From Clostridia bacterium (GTDB lineage: Bacteria; Bacillota; Clostridia; Oscillospirales; CAG-272), in assembly GCA_024404655.1 (NCBI GenBank), contig JAKSPR010000050.1, forward strand, positions 1 through 12,106: a DNA stretch of 12,106 bases, given 5' to 3'. Made by a program: the position numbers and the translations under genes. Shown piece by piece: positions 5,735-12,106 of the stretch. How positions within the stretch are numbered: position 1 is the stretch's first letter; every line of letters begins with the position of its first letter. The notes beneath the pieces were generated by a model. It had not been told where the DNA came from. It searched no databases and saw only the letters and a list, made by a program, of their open reading frames with translations.

Positions 5735-7327
5735 TCATTTCTGAGTTTTCATTGCCGTCAGGTATTCAAACAGCGCAGTTCTGGCGGGGGTGATATTCTG
5801 TTCTCTGAAAGAATGGAACGTATCGGCAACGGAGGACGCAAGGGCGCGGGCAAATTCTGCGTCAAACGATTCTGCCCGTTTGAGAAGTTCATACATTTCC
5901 ACGCCTTCCACCGTGGAAAAATAGCGGTAGGAGGGAAGGACCCTGCCGTCCGGGGAAGGATAGACGATATAAGCGTCCCCCTTGTAGGGATGTCCTTCAT
6001 ATTGATAATTCGGGTCCCAGTGGTTAAAGCCCCAGTGCATGAAGCCGGAAATATGATTCGGCACCAGTGCCCAGTGGATCATCTGCGCATAACTGTGGGG
6101 CTGGTTTGAAAACTTGTTCAGATAGATGGGATCATCGGGGAAGCAGCAGCTGTAGCAGCGGAGGACATCGCCTTCTTCCAGACGGTCCATGTAGAAGCTC
6201 CTGCCCTCTTCAAAAACGTCGATGCGCGGCATGAATTCGTTGACGGCGCCCGCCAGCTTCATGCTGACTTCTAGATCGTCCATCGGTTCGGAGGTCACAG
6301 CATCCGGCCAGCATTCCCGCAGGATCCTGCACAGTTTCAGCCATCCTTCGGGGTTGCGGATTTCATCACAGAGGTGGACATGGATGAGGTCCAGCATGTC
6401 CTTTTCCCGGAAATGGCGGTAAAGCGCAGAATAGAGTGCGCGGAAATACCCCTCGCCTTCCTCCGTGTCAAGGTCGAGGCGCACCGGATTTCCCTGCTCG
6501 TCCGGGGCATCGCACCACCGGGCCGAGAAATTCACGGTCATTGCCGCCAGGGCGATCCGGAAGAAGGAACCGTTTTCAAGAAAGACGTCGATCATCCGAT
6601 CAAGCAGAGAAAACTCAAAATGCCATTCTGTCCTGGAGATGCGGCGGCTTCCGGCGTCCGTCAGCAGCTGACAGGGATCAAGATAGAGCGAATTGATCCG
6701 CATGCCTTTCATGCTTTCGGCGTAGTTCTTCATCAGCGTCCACCACGCATCGGTGTAAAGCTTCTGTCCCCCCACCCGATCCGTATTGTGGTACTGGAAA
6801 TAGTACTCATGAAGCCCGGAACAATCCGCAGGCTCCGGCAGGGAGACCGGATAGACCCGGAGGATCAGCTGCGCCGTCTGGGTGCCGAATTTCGTTTCAA
6901 AATGAATCTTTATGATATACTGTCCTGCTTTTGCATTGGGTGCTGTGTGAAGAACTGCCAGCCATCCCTGGGTGGCAAACCGTTTGAAATCCCCGGTACA
7001 TTCTTCGCTCAGGCGATCAGGATAGGCAAGGCCGTCGGAAAAGGTGTCGTATTCCTGACGGTAAAGGGTCATGGTGATCCCATCGCCGAGACCCTCCCAG
7101 TATACACGCTCCACGCTGAAATCGTAGCTTTTATGCCGCAGGAAAATCTGGGCGGTCACGGTCATGTTCTGTCCCGTTGTCAGCGTGAGTACGGGGCTGT
7201 CAAAGGGGGATTTCAGGGTGTGGCGGTAGACGGTCTCATATCCGTGTCGGCACCAGATATCCATGAGCGGTACCGATTCCAGCTCTTTGATATTCTGGTA
7301 TGCTTCATTATATTTCGGCTTTTTCAT
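5735..7327 (-). CDS. GH123 / DUF4091-type glycoside hydrolase
   Basis: A 530-residue protein with no signal peptide. Residues 1-165 form a beta-rich N-terminal domain. The rest matches the GH123-type (DUF4091) TIM barrel. The key evidence is the consecutive acid pair D321-E322 in IHVHLCDEIRNPEGW. This is the place of the Asp-Glu pair that GH123 beta-N-acetylgalactosaminidases use for substrate-assisted catalysis. The C-terminal signature also fits: GFMHWGFNHWDPN (428-440), GDAYIVYPSPDGRVLPSYRY (450-469) and EGVEMYELL (474-482). AAGGAG 8 bases upstream supports the ATG at 7327. It is a single gene with its own promoter. Family membership implies hydrolysis of an oligosaccharide, possibly one ending in N-acetylgalactosamine, in the cytoplasm. 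Many DUF4091 proteins have untested specificity, so the sugar is not assigned. No convincing terminator follows the stop. Confidence 0.85.
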   Translation of the reverse strand: MKKPKYNEAYQNIKELESVPLMDIWCRHGYETVYRHTLKSPFDSPVLTLTTGQNMTVTAQIFLRHKSYDFSVERVYWEGLGDGITMTLYRQEYDTFSDGLAYPDRLSEECTGDFKRFATQGWLAVLHTAPNAKAGQYIIKIHFETKFGTQTAQLILRVYPVSLPEPADCSGLHEYYFQYHNTDRVGGQKLYTDAWWTLMKNYAESMKGMRINSLYLDPCQLLTDAGSRRISRTEWHFEFSLLDRMIDVFLENGSFFRIALAAMTVNFSARWCDAPDEQGNPVRLDLDTEEGEGYFRALYSALYRHFREKDMLDLIHVHLCDEIRNPEGWLKLCRILRECWPDAVTSEPMDDLEVSMKLAGAVNEFMPRIDVFEEGRSFYMDRLEEGDVLRCYSCCFPDDPIYLNKFSNQPHSYAQMIHWALVPNHISGFMHWGFNHWDPNYQYEGHPYKGDAYIVYPSPDGRVLPSYRYFSTVEGVEMYELLKRAESFDAEFARALASSVADTFHSFREQNITPARTALFEYLTAMKTQK

Positions 7328-7383
7328 ATCGTGTTCTCCTTTTTGCGGGTTCCCGGATGACGGTATTTTCTTTTGGTAAAGGT

Positions 7384-7412
7384 ATTATATCACCCCGCTT
7401 CCTCTGTGTCAA
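7384..7412 (-). promoter_or_regulatory. Consensus SigA promoter of the GH123-like gene
   Basis: Read on the minus strand: TTGACA (7412-7407), a spacer of exactly 17 bases and TATAAT (7389-7384). Both hexamers match consensus perfectly. The leader to the start codon is about 50 bases. A GC-rich tract of C and G runs lies just upstream of the -35. Confidence 0.9.
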
Positions 7413-7493
7413 TACTCCGGGGGGCGGGGGACTGCCGGAAAATTTGTTTGAAAAACGGATTGTATCTTTTGTGTAAACAGTTCACAGAGTTTC

Positions 7494-7522
7494 TTGACTT
7501 GCGGTCTTTGGTTTACTAAAAT
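7494..7522 (+). promoter_or_regulatory. SigA promoter of the DUF218/YdcF-type gene
   Basis: TTGACT (7494-7499), a 17-base spacer and TAAAAT (7517-7522). It is divergent from the 7384-7412 promoter, with about 80 bases between the two -35 boxes. The leader is about 95 bases. Confidence 0.8.
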
Positions 7523-7556
7523 AAAGGAGCGAAGATAGAAAAATAAATCTTTCAAT

Positions 7557-7586
7557 CAAGGAAGCTTTCGCTGTGCGAAAGTCTTG
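7557..7586 (+). promoter_or_regulatory. Leader hairpin upstream of the DUF218/YdcF-type gene
   Basis: CTTTCGC (7565-7571) and GCGAAAG (7575-7581) pair perfectly around a TGT loop. CAAG (7557-7560) and CTTG (7583-7586) extend the stem across an internal loop. It lies in the 5' untranslated leader, with no T run after it, so it is not a terminator. A role in mRNA stability or regulation is possible but untested. Confidence 0.45.
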
Positions 7587-7623
7587 GTCATAAAAACGAA
7601 TCTGACAGGGGGATGACAGCATC

Positions 7624-8652
7624 GTGGGAGCAATTCTTGAAAATATCCGGGTTTTATGGCCCATCCTTGCTGCGGTCTGGGCATTTGTCATCGGGATGAC
7701 GGTATGGAAGCCGCAGCGGTACTGCAACAGTATCTTTCTGATGGCTGCCTGCTTTGTCACCATGCTGTTTGTAAGCGGACTGTTCGGGGAGCGCATGGGA
7801 TATGCGCTGCTTGGCTGTTTTCTGCTTGTGATGGTGCTTTTGTTTCTGGTGCCGCTCATGCTGATCATAAACGGTGTACAGCTGCTCAAAAAAGAATCGT
7901 TTTCCTTTCCGCATCTGCTTTCGCTGCTCCTTGGGATCGGCGTGGGCATCGGGGAGGTCGCGGCAGTCGTCTTTGTGCTGGGATTTGCGCGGGATGCGGG
8001 GATGATCCGGGTCCATTTCATTGCGCTGGGTCTTTCCGCAACGGTCTTTTATTTCAGCTGTCTTGTGCTGAATTTTGTGCTGTATTCCGTCTTCATCGGA
8101 CTTCTGCCCCATGTGATGAAGTTCGAGTATATCATCATCCACGGATGCGGGCTGGCAGGCGGGGAACGGGTGACAAAGCTTCTTGCGGGCCGGGTTGACA
8201 AAGCGGTCCGGATCTATCATAAGTGCCGGAAAAAGCCGATTCTGATTCCCAGCGGCGGACAGGGGGCTGACGAGCGGATCAGTGAAGCGGAGGCCATGCG
8301 GCGGTATCTTCTGGAGCAGGGGATCCCGGAGGAACACATCCTCATGGAGGACCGTTCTTCAACCACCATGGAGAATCTGCGCAATTCCAAAGCGATCATT
8401 GACAGCCGTCCCGGCGGACGCCGCACAGCGCTGGTATCAAGCAACTATCACATCTACCGGTGTCTTGGCTATGCAAAGCAGGTCGGACTCAACTGCGTCG
8501 GCATCGGGGCAAAGGTTGCGTTTTACTACTGGCCCTCTGCGCTGATCAGGGAGTTCATGGCGGTGTTTCTGACAAAGAAGTTTCTTGTCTGGTCTCTTGC
8601 CGGGTATCTTGTTTTTATGCTTCCGCTGCTTTTCATCGGGCTGCAGATATGA
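7624..8652 (+). CDS. DUF218/YdcF-family integral membrane protein
   Basis: A 342-residue protein. Five hydrophobic segments (about 10-27, 34-54, 58-87, 97-122, 131-162) come first. A DUF218 domain follows, with motifs IIIHGCGLAGGERVTKLLAGR at 170-190 (given in shortened form: IIHGCG, then LLAGR), SGGQGADERISEAEAM at 210-225, EDRSSTTMENLRNS at 242-255 and SSNYHIYR at 272-279. A last membrane helix lies at 319-341. Relatives such as YdcF, SanA and ElyC are linked to cell-envelope homeostasis or bind small cofactors. The reaction is not known, so no symbol is given. The GTG at 7624 is the first start after an in-frame TGA at 7603. AGGGGG lies 11 bases upstream, a rather long gap that may mean modest translation. 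It is a single gene with its own promoter. Confidence 0.9.
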   Translation: MGAILENIRVLWPILAAVWAFVIGMTVWKPQRYCNSIFLMAACFVTMLFVSGLFGERMGYALLGCFLLVMVLLFLVPLMLIINGVQLLKKESFSFPHLLSLLLGIGVGIGEVAAVVFVLGFARDAGMIRVHFIALGLSATVFYFSCLVLNFVLYSVFIGLLPHVMKFEYIIIHGCGLAGGERVTKLLAGRVDKAVRIYHKCRKKPILIPSGGQGADERISEAEAMRRYLLEQGIPEEHILMEDRSSTTMENLRNSKAIIDSRPGGRRTALVSSNYHIYRCLGYAKQVGLNCVGIGAKVAFYYWPSALIREFMAVFLTKKFLVWSLAGYLVFMLPLLFIGLQI

Positions 8653-8830
8653 GATGTGCGGGGATTACAGTATGGCTGAATCTCTGCTCTCGGCTTGATT
8701 TGGGTGGTTTCCCGGCTCCCGGGTGTGACCGGCAAGGGCTTTGCGGTCGCCCTTGCAGTCTTCGCAGGCATCCTCTCTTTCCTTATACTGCATGTAAGGT
8801 ATAGTTTCTTGACTTCTGAACTGTTACAGA
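8653..8830 (+). other. Gene-free stretch with a possible decayed membrane-protein remnant
   Basis: No confident gene is seen here. The frame of the upstream gene stays readable past its TGA (8650) and a second TGA (8677). It then yields a hydrophobic stretch (VALAVFAGILSFLILHV) up to a TGA at 8869. There is no ribosome site, and the frame crosses the terminator at 8832-8866. It is best read as a fossil of a longer gene or as chance. Confidence 0.3.
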
Positions 8831-8831
8831 C

Positions 8832-8866
8832 GGGATTCCTCCGGGATCGGGGAAATCCCCTTTTTT
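8832..8866 (+). terminator. Rho-independent terminator after the DUF218/YdcF-type gene
   Basis: GGGATTCC (8832-8839) pairs with GGAAATCCC (8851-8859) with one bulged base across an 11-base loop, followed by CTTTTTT. A shorter alternative stem, GGGG-AAAT-CCCC, overlaps it. It sits immediately before the next promoter. Confidence 0.65.
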
Positions 8867-8867
8867 C

Positions 8868-8896
8868 TTGACAAGAGAGGAAAAACAGGGTATAAT
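8868..8896 (+). promoter_or_regulatory. Consensus SigA promoter of the GGADGPT-motif gene
   Basis: TTGACA (8868-8873), a 17-base spacer and TATAAT (8891-8896), both hexamers perfect. Transcription should start near 8903. This rules out the in-frame TTG at 8868 as a start and fixes the ATG at 8931. Confidence 0.92.
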
Positions 8897-8930
8897 TGAA
8901 AAAAACGGAAGGGGAGGGAAGAAAAACGGA

Positions 8931-10472
8931 ATGAAAATCTGTTCGGAGCAGACGGACCTTTATCCTGCCTTCCGGCGCATGCGCATCCGGCACGGGGACA
9001 TCGGTCTTGAACAACGGAAAAACGAAGCAACCTATTTCTGTACGCCGCGGGGCGCGGAAATTCTCGGCTGGGCAGGGGTGGACGGCATCCATTACTGCCG
9101 GATTCCGGAATTCGGAGAGATGATCTTCGCGGTCAGTCCCATGAATACGCCGGAGTGTGTGCGTCCGATCGCAAAGAATTTCCGGGACCTGTTGTGTCTT
9201 CTGCTCACCTGCGGGGATATGGCAGTGCCGGAGCAGTGTCCGGGCTGGGAGCGGGAGCAGTATGATGCGTTTCTGCGGGACTATCCCATCACGGAAGCAC
9301 AGCGGAGTGTCCTTGACAAGCTCCGCACCAAATTCGCGCTGCAACCGATTGAGGACGTCTATGGCTATGTGAAAGCGCTGCAGGCGGAATTCGATCCCGG
9401 GGCGATTCCCTACACCGAGGATTATTACGACATCGATATGAATCCGGCTGCCGGAAGGAGAGAAACAGAAGAAACTCCGGCCCCTTGGGCGGTATCCTTC
9501 CGCGGAGGCTTCGGGAATACGGACGGCACGACGGGGCGTGAGATTCCGGTCGGACGGGATTTCCTCTGGAACGGGGAATTCTGGACAGTTCCGGCGATCT
9601 ATCTGTGTGAAGAAGGAATCGTCGTTGACTGTCTTGCACGGGTGGAGAGTGCTGTCATGGAGGCCTTTCTTGAAAAATGGCAGCTTAACTATGGAGAGGA
9701 ACCGGGGGATGATGCGCTGGCGGCGCAGATGCAGGCGGAGAATCCTCTGGAAGCCGATTTTGACGGAACACTATCGGCCAATGGCGTGAAGCTGCGCTCG
9801 GCCTACGGCTGCGGGGTCAGCTGGGTTCCTGCGCTGGGAGACGGAAACTCCCGGGAAGCGCGGGCGATGGTGGAACACTACGGACTGGACAAAACGAAAA
9901 TATGGTGTCTTCACCGCCGCTCCTATCGTTTTGCGGACGGAGTGGAGACGGTGCCGACAACGCTTTCCATGTATCTGGTACGGCGGCCGCGGACCTGTCT
10001 CGGAGATCCCGTTCTGTTCTCTGCTGTCGGGGACAGGGTCACGCTGACCCATCCTGTGACCGGGGTACAGCACCTTTTGTGTGTTAAGGAAATGGAACAG
10101 AAAGAGCTGCCCGCCGGTATCTTTCAGCGGGAGGATATGGAATTTCCTACCCATTATACGGCGGTATCCTGTACGCTGGAGCCGGATCTGCCCTGTACGG
10201 AATTCATGCTCCGTGATACCGGGGCGGGAGACCGTCCGCGGCCGAAGCGGGTGTCCGGGGATTTCGGACCTGAAATGATGGCTTCTATCGGGATCATCGG
10301 CGGTGCGGACGGGCCGACCATGATTCTCTCCGGAGGAGAGGATCGCGGGGAGCTGCACAGCTTTTGCTCCGCGCCGCGTTTTGCGCCGCAGAAACGTGTA
10401 CGGCTTTGTCCGGTGTTCCTTGTGAAAACAGCGGAGGATATCTGTGTTGCGTTGATGGGAGAGGACTGCTGA
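8931..10472 (+). CDS. Unknown 513-residue protein with a C-terminal GGADGPT motif
   Basis: I do not recognise a named family. The protein is soluble in appearance (no signal peptide, no membrane helices) and rich in Cys and Trp. Three parts can be seen. The N-terminal region (1-165) contains CTPRGAEILGWAGVDGIHYC, FGEMIFAVSP and PIAKNFRDLLCLLLTCGD, whose pattern faintly recalls SUKH/SMI1-like domains. The middle region (about 185-430) has WNGEFWTVPAIYLCEEGIVV. The C-terminal region has SIGIIGGADGPTMILSG (452-468) and then HSFCSAPRFAPQKRVRLCPV, VKTAEDICVAL. GIIGGADGPT is a hallmark of the beta subunit of sodium-pumping decarboxylases (OadB/GcdB), but that protein is a multi-pass membrane protein and nothing else here resembles it. 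An automatic label of 'decarboxylase beta subunit' would be misleading. The ATG follows a GGGGAGGG run 12 bases upstream and lies about 28 bases after the predicted transcription start. It is a single gene with its own terminator. Confidence 0.85.
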   Translation: MKICSEQTDLYPAFRRMRIRHGDIGLEQRKNEATYFCTPRGAEILGWAGVDGIHYCRIPEFGEMIFAVSPMNTPECVRPIAKNFRDLLCLLLTCGDMAVPEQCPGWEREQYDAFLRDYPITEAQRSVLDKLRTKFALQPIEDVYGYVKALQAEFDPGAIPYTEDYYDIDMNPAAGRRETEETPAPWAVSFRGGFGNTDGTTGREIPVGRDFLWNGEFWTVPAIYLCEEGIVVDCLARVESAVMEAFLEKWQLNYGEEPGDDALAAQMQAENPLEADFDGTLSANGVKLRSAYGCGVSWVPALGDGNSREARAMVEHYGLDKTKIWCLHRRSYRFADGVETVPTTLSMYLVRRPRTCLGDPVLFSAVGDRVTLTHPVTGVQHLLCVKEMEQKELPAGIFQREDMEFPTHYTAVSCTLEPDLPCTEFMLRDTGAGDRPRPKRVSGDFGPEMMASIGIIGGADGPTMILSGGEDRGELHSFCSAPRFAPQKRVRLCPVFLVKTAEDICVALMGEDC

Positions 10473-10525
10473 CATAGAAAGCCGCCGGGTGAAGTATCAG
10501 AAACCGTAAACAACAAAACGAAATT

Positions 10526-10571
10526 GCGCCTGTCATCCTTTTTGGGGGATGGCAGGCGCTTGTGTTTTTCT
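10526..10571. terminator. Bidirectional terminator between convergent genes
   Basis: GCGCCTGTCATCC (10526-10538) pairs with GGATGGCAGGCGC (10547-10559) through 13 pairs, one of them G-T, around an 8-base loop. The plus side ends in TTGTGTTTTTC. The minus side reads into AATTTCGTTTTGTTG. It serves the GGADGPT gene and the minus-strand glycosidase-type gene. Confidence 0.92.
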
Positions 10572-10577
10572 GAGGGA

Positions 10578-12106
10578 TTATTTCGCAGTATCAAAACCGA
10601 AGCGGACGAAAGCGTAGCGGTCGACATACGCGCCGCACTCGCCGTCATGCCACTGGTTCTCCATGGAGAAGGTGCCGGGGCCGACGCCGTAGGGTTCCGG
10701 ATCGTGGCCGTGGTGCGGGCCGAGGAGGTTGCGGTTGGAATTGGTGAGGGTCAGGGTGATCTCGTTTTCGCCCTCGCAGAGGAAGTCTTTCAGATCGCAG
10801 CGGTCGGTGAACATGAGCATGGCGGCATCCTTGCCGTTGACGGATACCTTGCAGGTCGCATAACGGCCGCGGACAAAGAGCATGGTGGGATCGCCTGCCT
10901 TGTAGGTATAGGCGGTCTTTACGCTGACGGAGCCTGCGAAGAAGGGATAACCCTCGCGGACGATATTGTTCGGGTTGATGACGTCACTCTTCTGTGCGGT
11001 GACGGAGAAGGGACCGACATAGGTGCAGGAGGAACGTACATCATCATTGAAGGTGCCGGGGGTGTTCAGAGCGAAGTGACCCTTTAAGTACATGCATTCG
11101 ATTTCGGTATCGAAATCGAGGCAGTTGCGCAGGGATTCGGAAACGCCGCCGTAGAGGACGTAATAGACGTAATCGCGCTGCCAGTAATCAAAGGTCATGG
11201 TGATCTCGTTCTCACCGACCTTGACGAGAGGCTTGATATCTGCGGTGCGGAAGCTGCGGTCCAACCACCATGCGCCGTTCATTAAGACGGGCGTGCCGTT
11301 GACGGTGTAAACTGCGCCCTTGGTGGTCTCGGTGCAGAGGGTGAGGTCAGCGGGGATCTCATCGACGGTGAAGACAGCTTTCAGGGTGACGGAGCCGTGG
11401 TACTTTGCACGGAGCAGGTTGTCGCGGATGCGCTCCAGCGGACGCTGCTCGGTAAAGGTCTTGCCGCCGTCGAAGGAGACTGCGAAGTGATCGAGGGTGA
11501 GCTGGTTTTCGGGCATCTCGGCAAAGGTGAAGGGCTTGTCGAGGACGATCTCGGCGGGAGCGGTCTTATCTGCCACAGAAAGAGCAGCGGCGGTGCTCTC
11601 CACATAGAGGTGGGAAGCGGCGGGGACGAAATCAGCGGAGAAGACGAAGCGTCCGTCCTTGACGGTACCGGGAACGGGCTTGGTTTCCAGCGTATTGAGG
11701 TCGATTTCCTCCATGCCGGTGACGCCTGCAACGGAAATTTCAGCGTCCTTGACGTCCTTTCCGCCGAGGTTGACGATATAAACGAGCTTGCCGTCCTCGG
11801 TATTGCGGACCATCTGACGGAAGCTGTCCTGATCGTCGGCCTTCAGAATGGAATCGGCTGCTGCCTTGATTTCCTCAAAAGTTACAGTGCTCTTGATAAA
11901 GGAAGTATCAGCAGTGCGTCCGTCGATGCGGGTGGGGATATTGCCATAGCACCAGACCTTACCGCCGTTTGCAAGGAAGGTCTTTACCAGTTCTGCGGTG
12001 TTTGCGTCAATGGTATCGAAATCCGGGATGACAACGTAGTCATAGGAGCACAGACCCACGCGGATCTTGTTGCCCTCAACGGAAGCCATACGGGCCATCA
12101 TGGTCT
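10578..12106 (-). CDS. Large glycosidase-type protein, C-terminal part (runs off right edge)
   Basis: The minus-strand frame is open at the right edge and ends with TAA at 10580-10578, giving 509 visible codons. Numbering from the ATG at 12101, residues 1-62 resemble the Rossmann-like (class I amidotransferase-type) domain that follows the barrel in GH106 and GH42-like enzymes: SYDYVVIPDFDTIDANTAEL, then FLANGGKVW. Residues 90-170 (VRNTEDGKLVYIVNLGGKD; DGRFVFSADFVPAASHLYVE) fit the beta-sandwich that follows. Residues 200-340 and 340-507 look like galactose-binding/GH2-sugar-binding beta-sandwiches. Their signatures are AVYTVNGTPV, WWLDRSFRTADI, VGENEITMTF and FVRGRYATCKVSVNGKDA. The catalytic domain is outside the window, so family and substrate cannot be fixed. 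A GH106-like alpha-L-rhamnosidase is my leading guess. The ATG at 12101 is internal, since the frame continues upstream. Codon use looks more biased (GAC, AAG, GGC, ACC) than in the 8931-10472 gene, perhaps from high expression. Confidence 0.72.
   Translation of the reverse strand, partial: TMMARMASVEGNKIRVGLCSYDYVVIPDFDTIDANTAELVKTFLANGGKVWCYGNIPTRIDGRTADTSFIKSTVTFEEIKAAADSILKADDQDSFRQMVRNTEDGKLVYIVNLGGKDVKDAEISVAGVTGMEEIDLNTLETKPVPGTVKDGRFVFSADFVPAASHLYVESTAAALSVADKTAPAEIVLDKPFTFAEMPENQLTLDHFAVSFDGGKTFTEQRPLERIRDNLLRAKYHGSVTLKAVFTVDEIPADLTLCTETTKGAVYTVNGTPVLMNGAWWLDRSFRTADIKPLVKVGENEITMTFDYWQRDYVYYVLYGGVSESLRNCLDFDTEIECMYLKGHFALNTPGTFNDDVRSSCTYVGPFSVTAQKSDVINPNNIVREGYPFFAGSVSVKTAYTYKAGDPTMLFVRGRYATCKVSVNGKDAAMLMFTDRCDLKDFLCEGENEITLTLTNSNRNLLGPHHGHDPEPYGVGPGTFSMENQWHDGECGAYVDRYAFVRFGFDTAK

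Noticed and set aside
6374..7360. 328-codon plus-strand frame antisense to the GH123-like gene
   Set aside because: It runs through the opposite-strand gene's ribosome site and coding region and shows no recognisable protein pattern.
8868..8930. In-frame TTG at 8868 as a start for the GGADGPT protein
   Set aside because: It coincides with the -35 hexamer of the gene's own consensus promoter, so it would not be transcribed. The ATG at 8931 follows a purine-rich ribosome site.
8526..9344. 272-codon minus-strand frame across the 8653-8930 intergenic stretch
   Set aside because: It crosses a terminator and a perfect consensus promoter on the other strand and overlaps two real genes. Its sequence is low-complexity and basic.
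10284..10334. Calling the 8931-10472 gene a sodium-translocating decarboxylase beta subunit
   Set aside because: Only the short GGADGPT motif matches. The real subunit is a multi-helix membrane protein, and no membrane helices or other conserved regions are present.
1..12106. CRISPR array, tRNA, rRNA or transposase
   Set aside because: No regularly spaced repeats, cloverleaf-like segments, rRNA-like stretches or transposase motifs were seen on either strand.

Overview
The window looks like chromosomal DNA of a spore-forming, carbohydrate-degrading clostridial bacterium (Bacillota, Clostridia; an Oscillospiraceae/Lachnospiraceae-type gut organism is my best guess). The reasons are a CotJC-type manganese-catalase fragment, a CmpB-family membrane protein, several cytoplasmic glycosidase-like enzymes, near-consensus SigA promoters, purine-rich Shine-Dalgarno sites and a moderately high GC content. 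Nothing identifies the species. No tRNA, rRNA, CRISPR array or insertion sequence was seen.

Layout. (1) Positions 1-~650: the end of what looks like a mobile element. It holds a minus-strand parB-like gene running off the left edge and a small ORF coupled to it by an ATGA overlap. (2) ~650-1118: the 3' two thirds of a plus-strand Mn-catalase/CotJC gene whose 5' end is missing exactly where the element-like sequence begins, followed by a terminator. (3) 1254-3001: a single-gene unit (promoter, six-hairpin glycosidase-like protein, bidirectional terminator). (4) 3028-5671: a minus-strand three-gene operon with a CmpB-HD fusion membrane protein, an aldo/keto reductase and a carboxymuconolactone-decarboxylase-family protein. 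(5) 5735-7412: a minus-strand GH123/DUF4091-like glycosidase with a consensus promoter. (6) 7494-8866: a divergently transcribed DUF218/YdcF-type membrane protein with a leader hairpin and a terminator. (7) 8868-10472: a plus-strand protein of unknown function with a consensus promoter. Near its C terminus it carries the glycine-rich GGADGPT motif of the sodium-pump decarboxylase beta subunit, with no membrane domain. (8) 10526-12106: a bidirectional terminator, then the C-terminal 509 codons of a large minus-strand glycosidase-type protein that runs off the right edge.

How the parts relate. Three unlinked units encode glycosidase-like proteins. The two complete ones lack signal peptides, so they probably act inside the cell on imported oligosaccharides; their substrates cannot be read from sequence. 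The aldo/keto reductase and the carboxymuconolactone-decarboxylase-family protein are stop-to-start adjacent and probably work together in redox chemistry on a small molecule. The two points that most deserve follow-up are the soluble GGADGPT protein and the parB/catalase junction.
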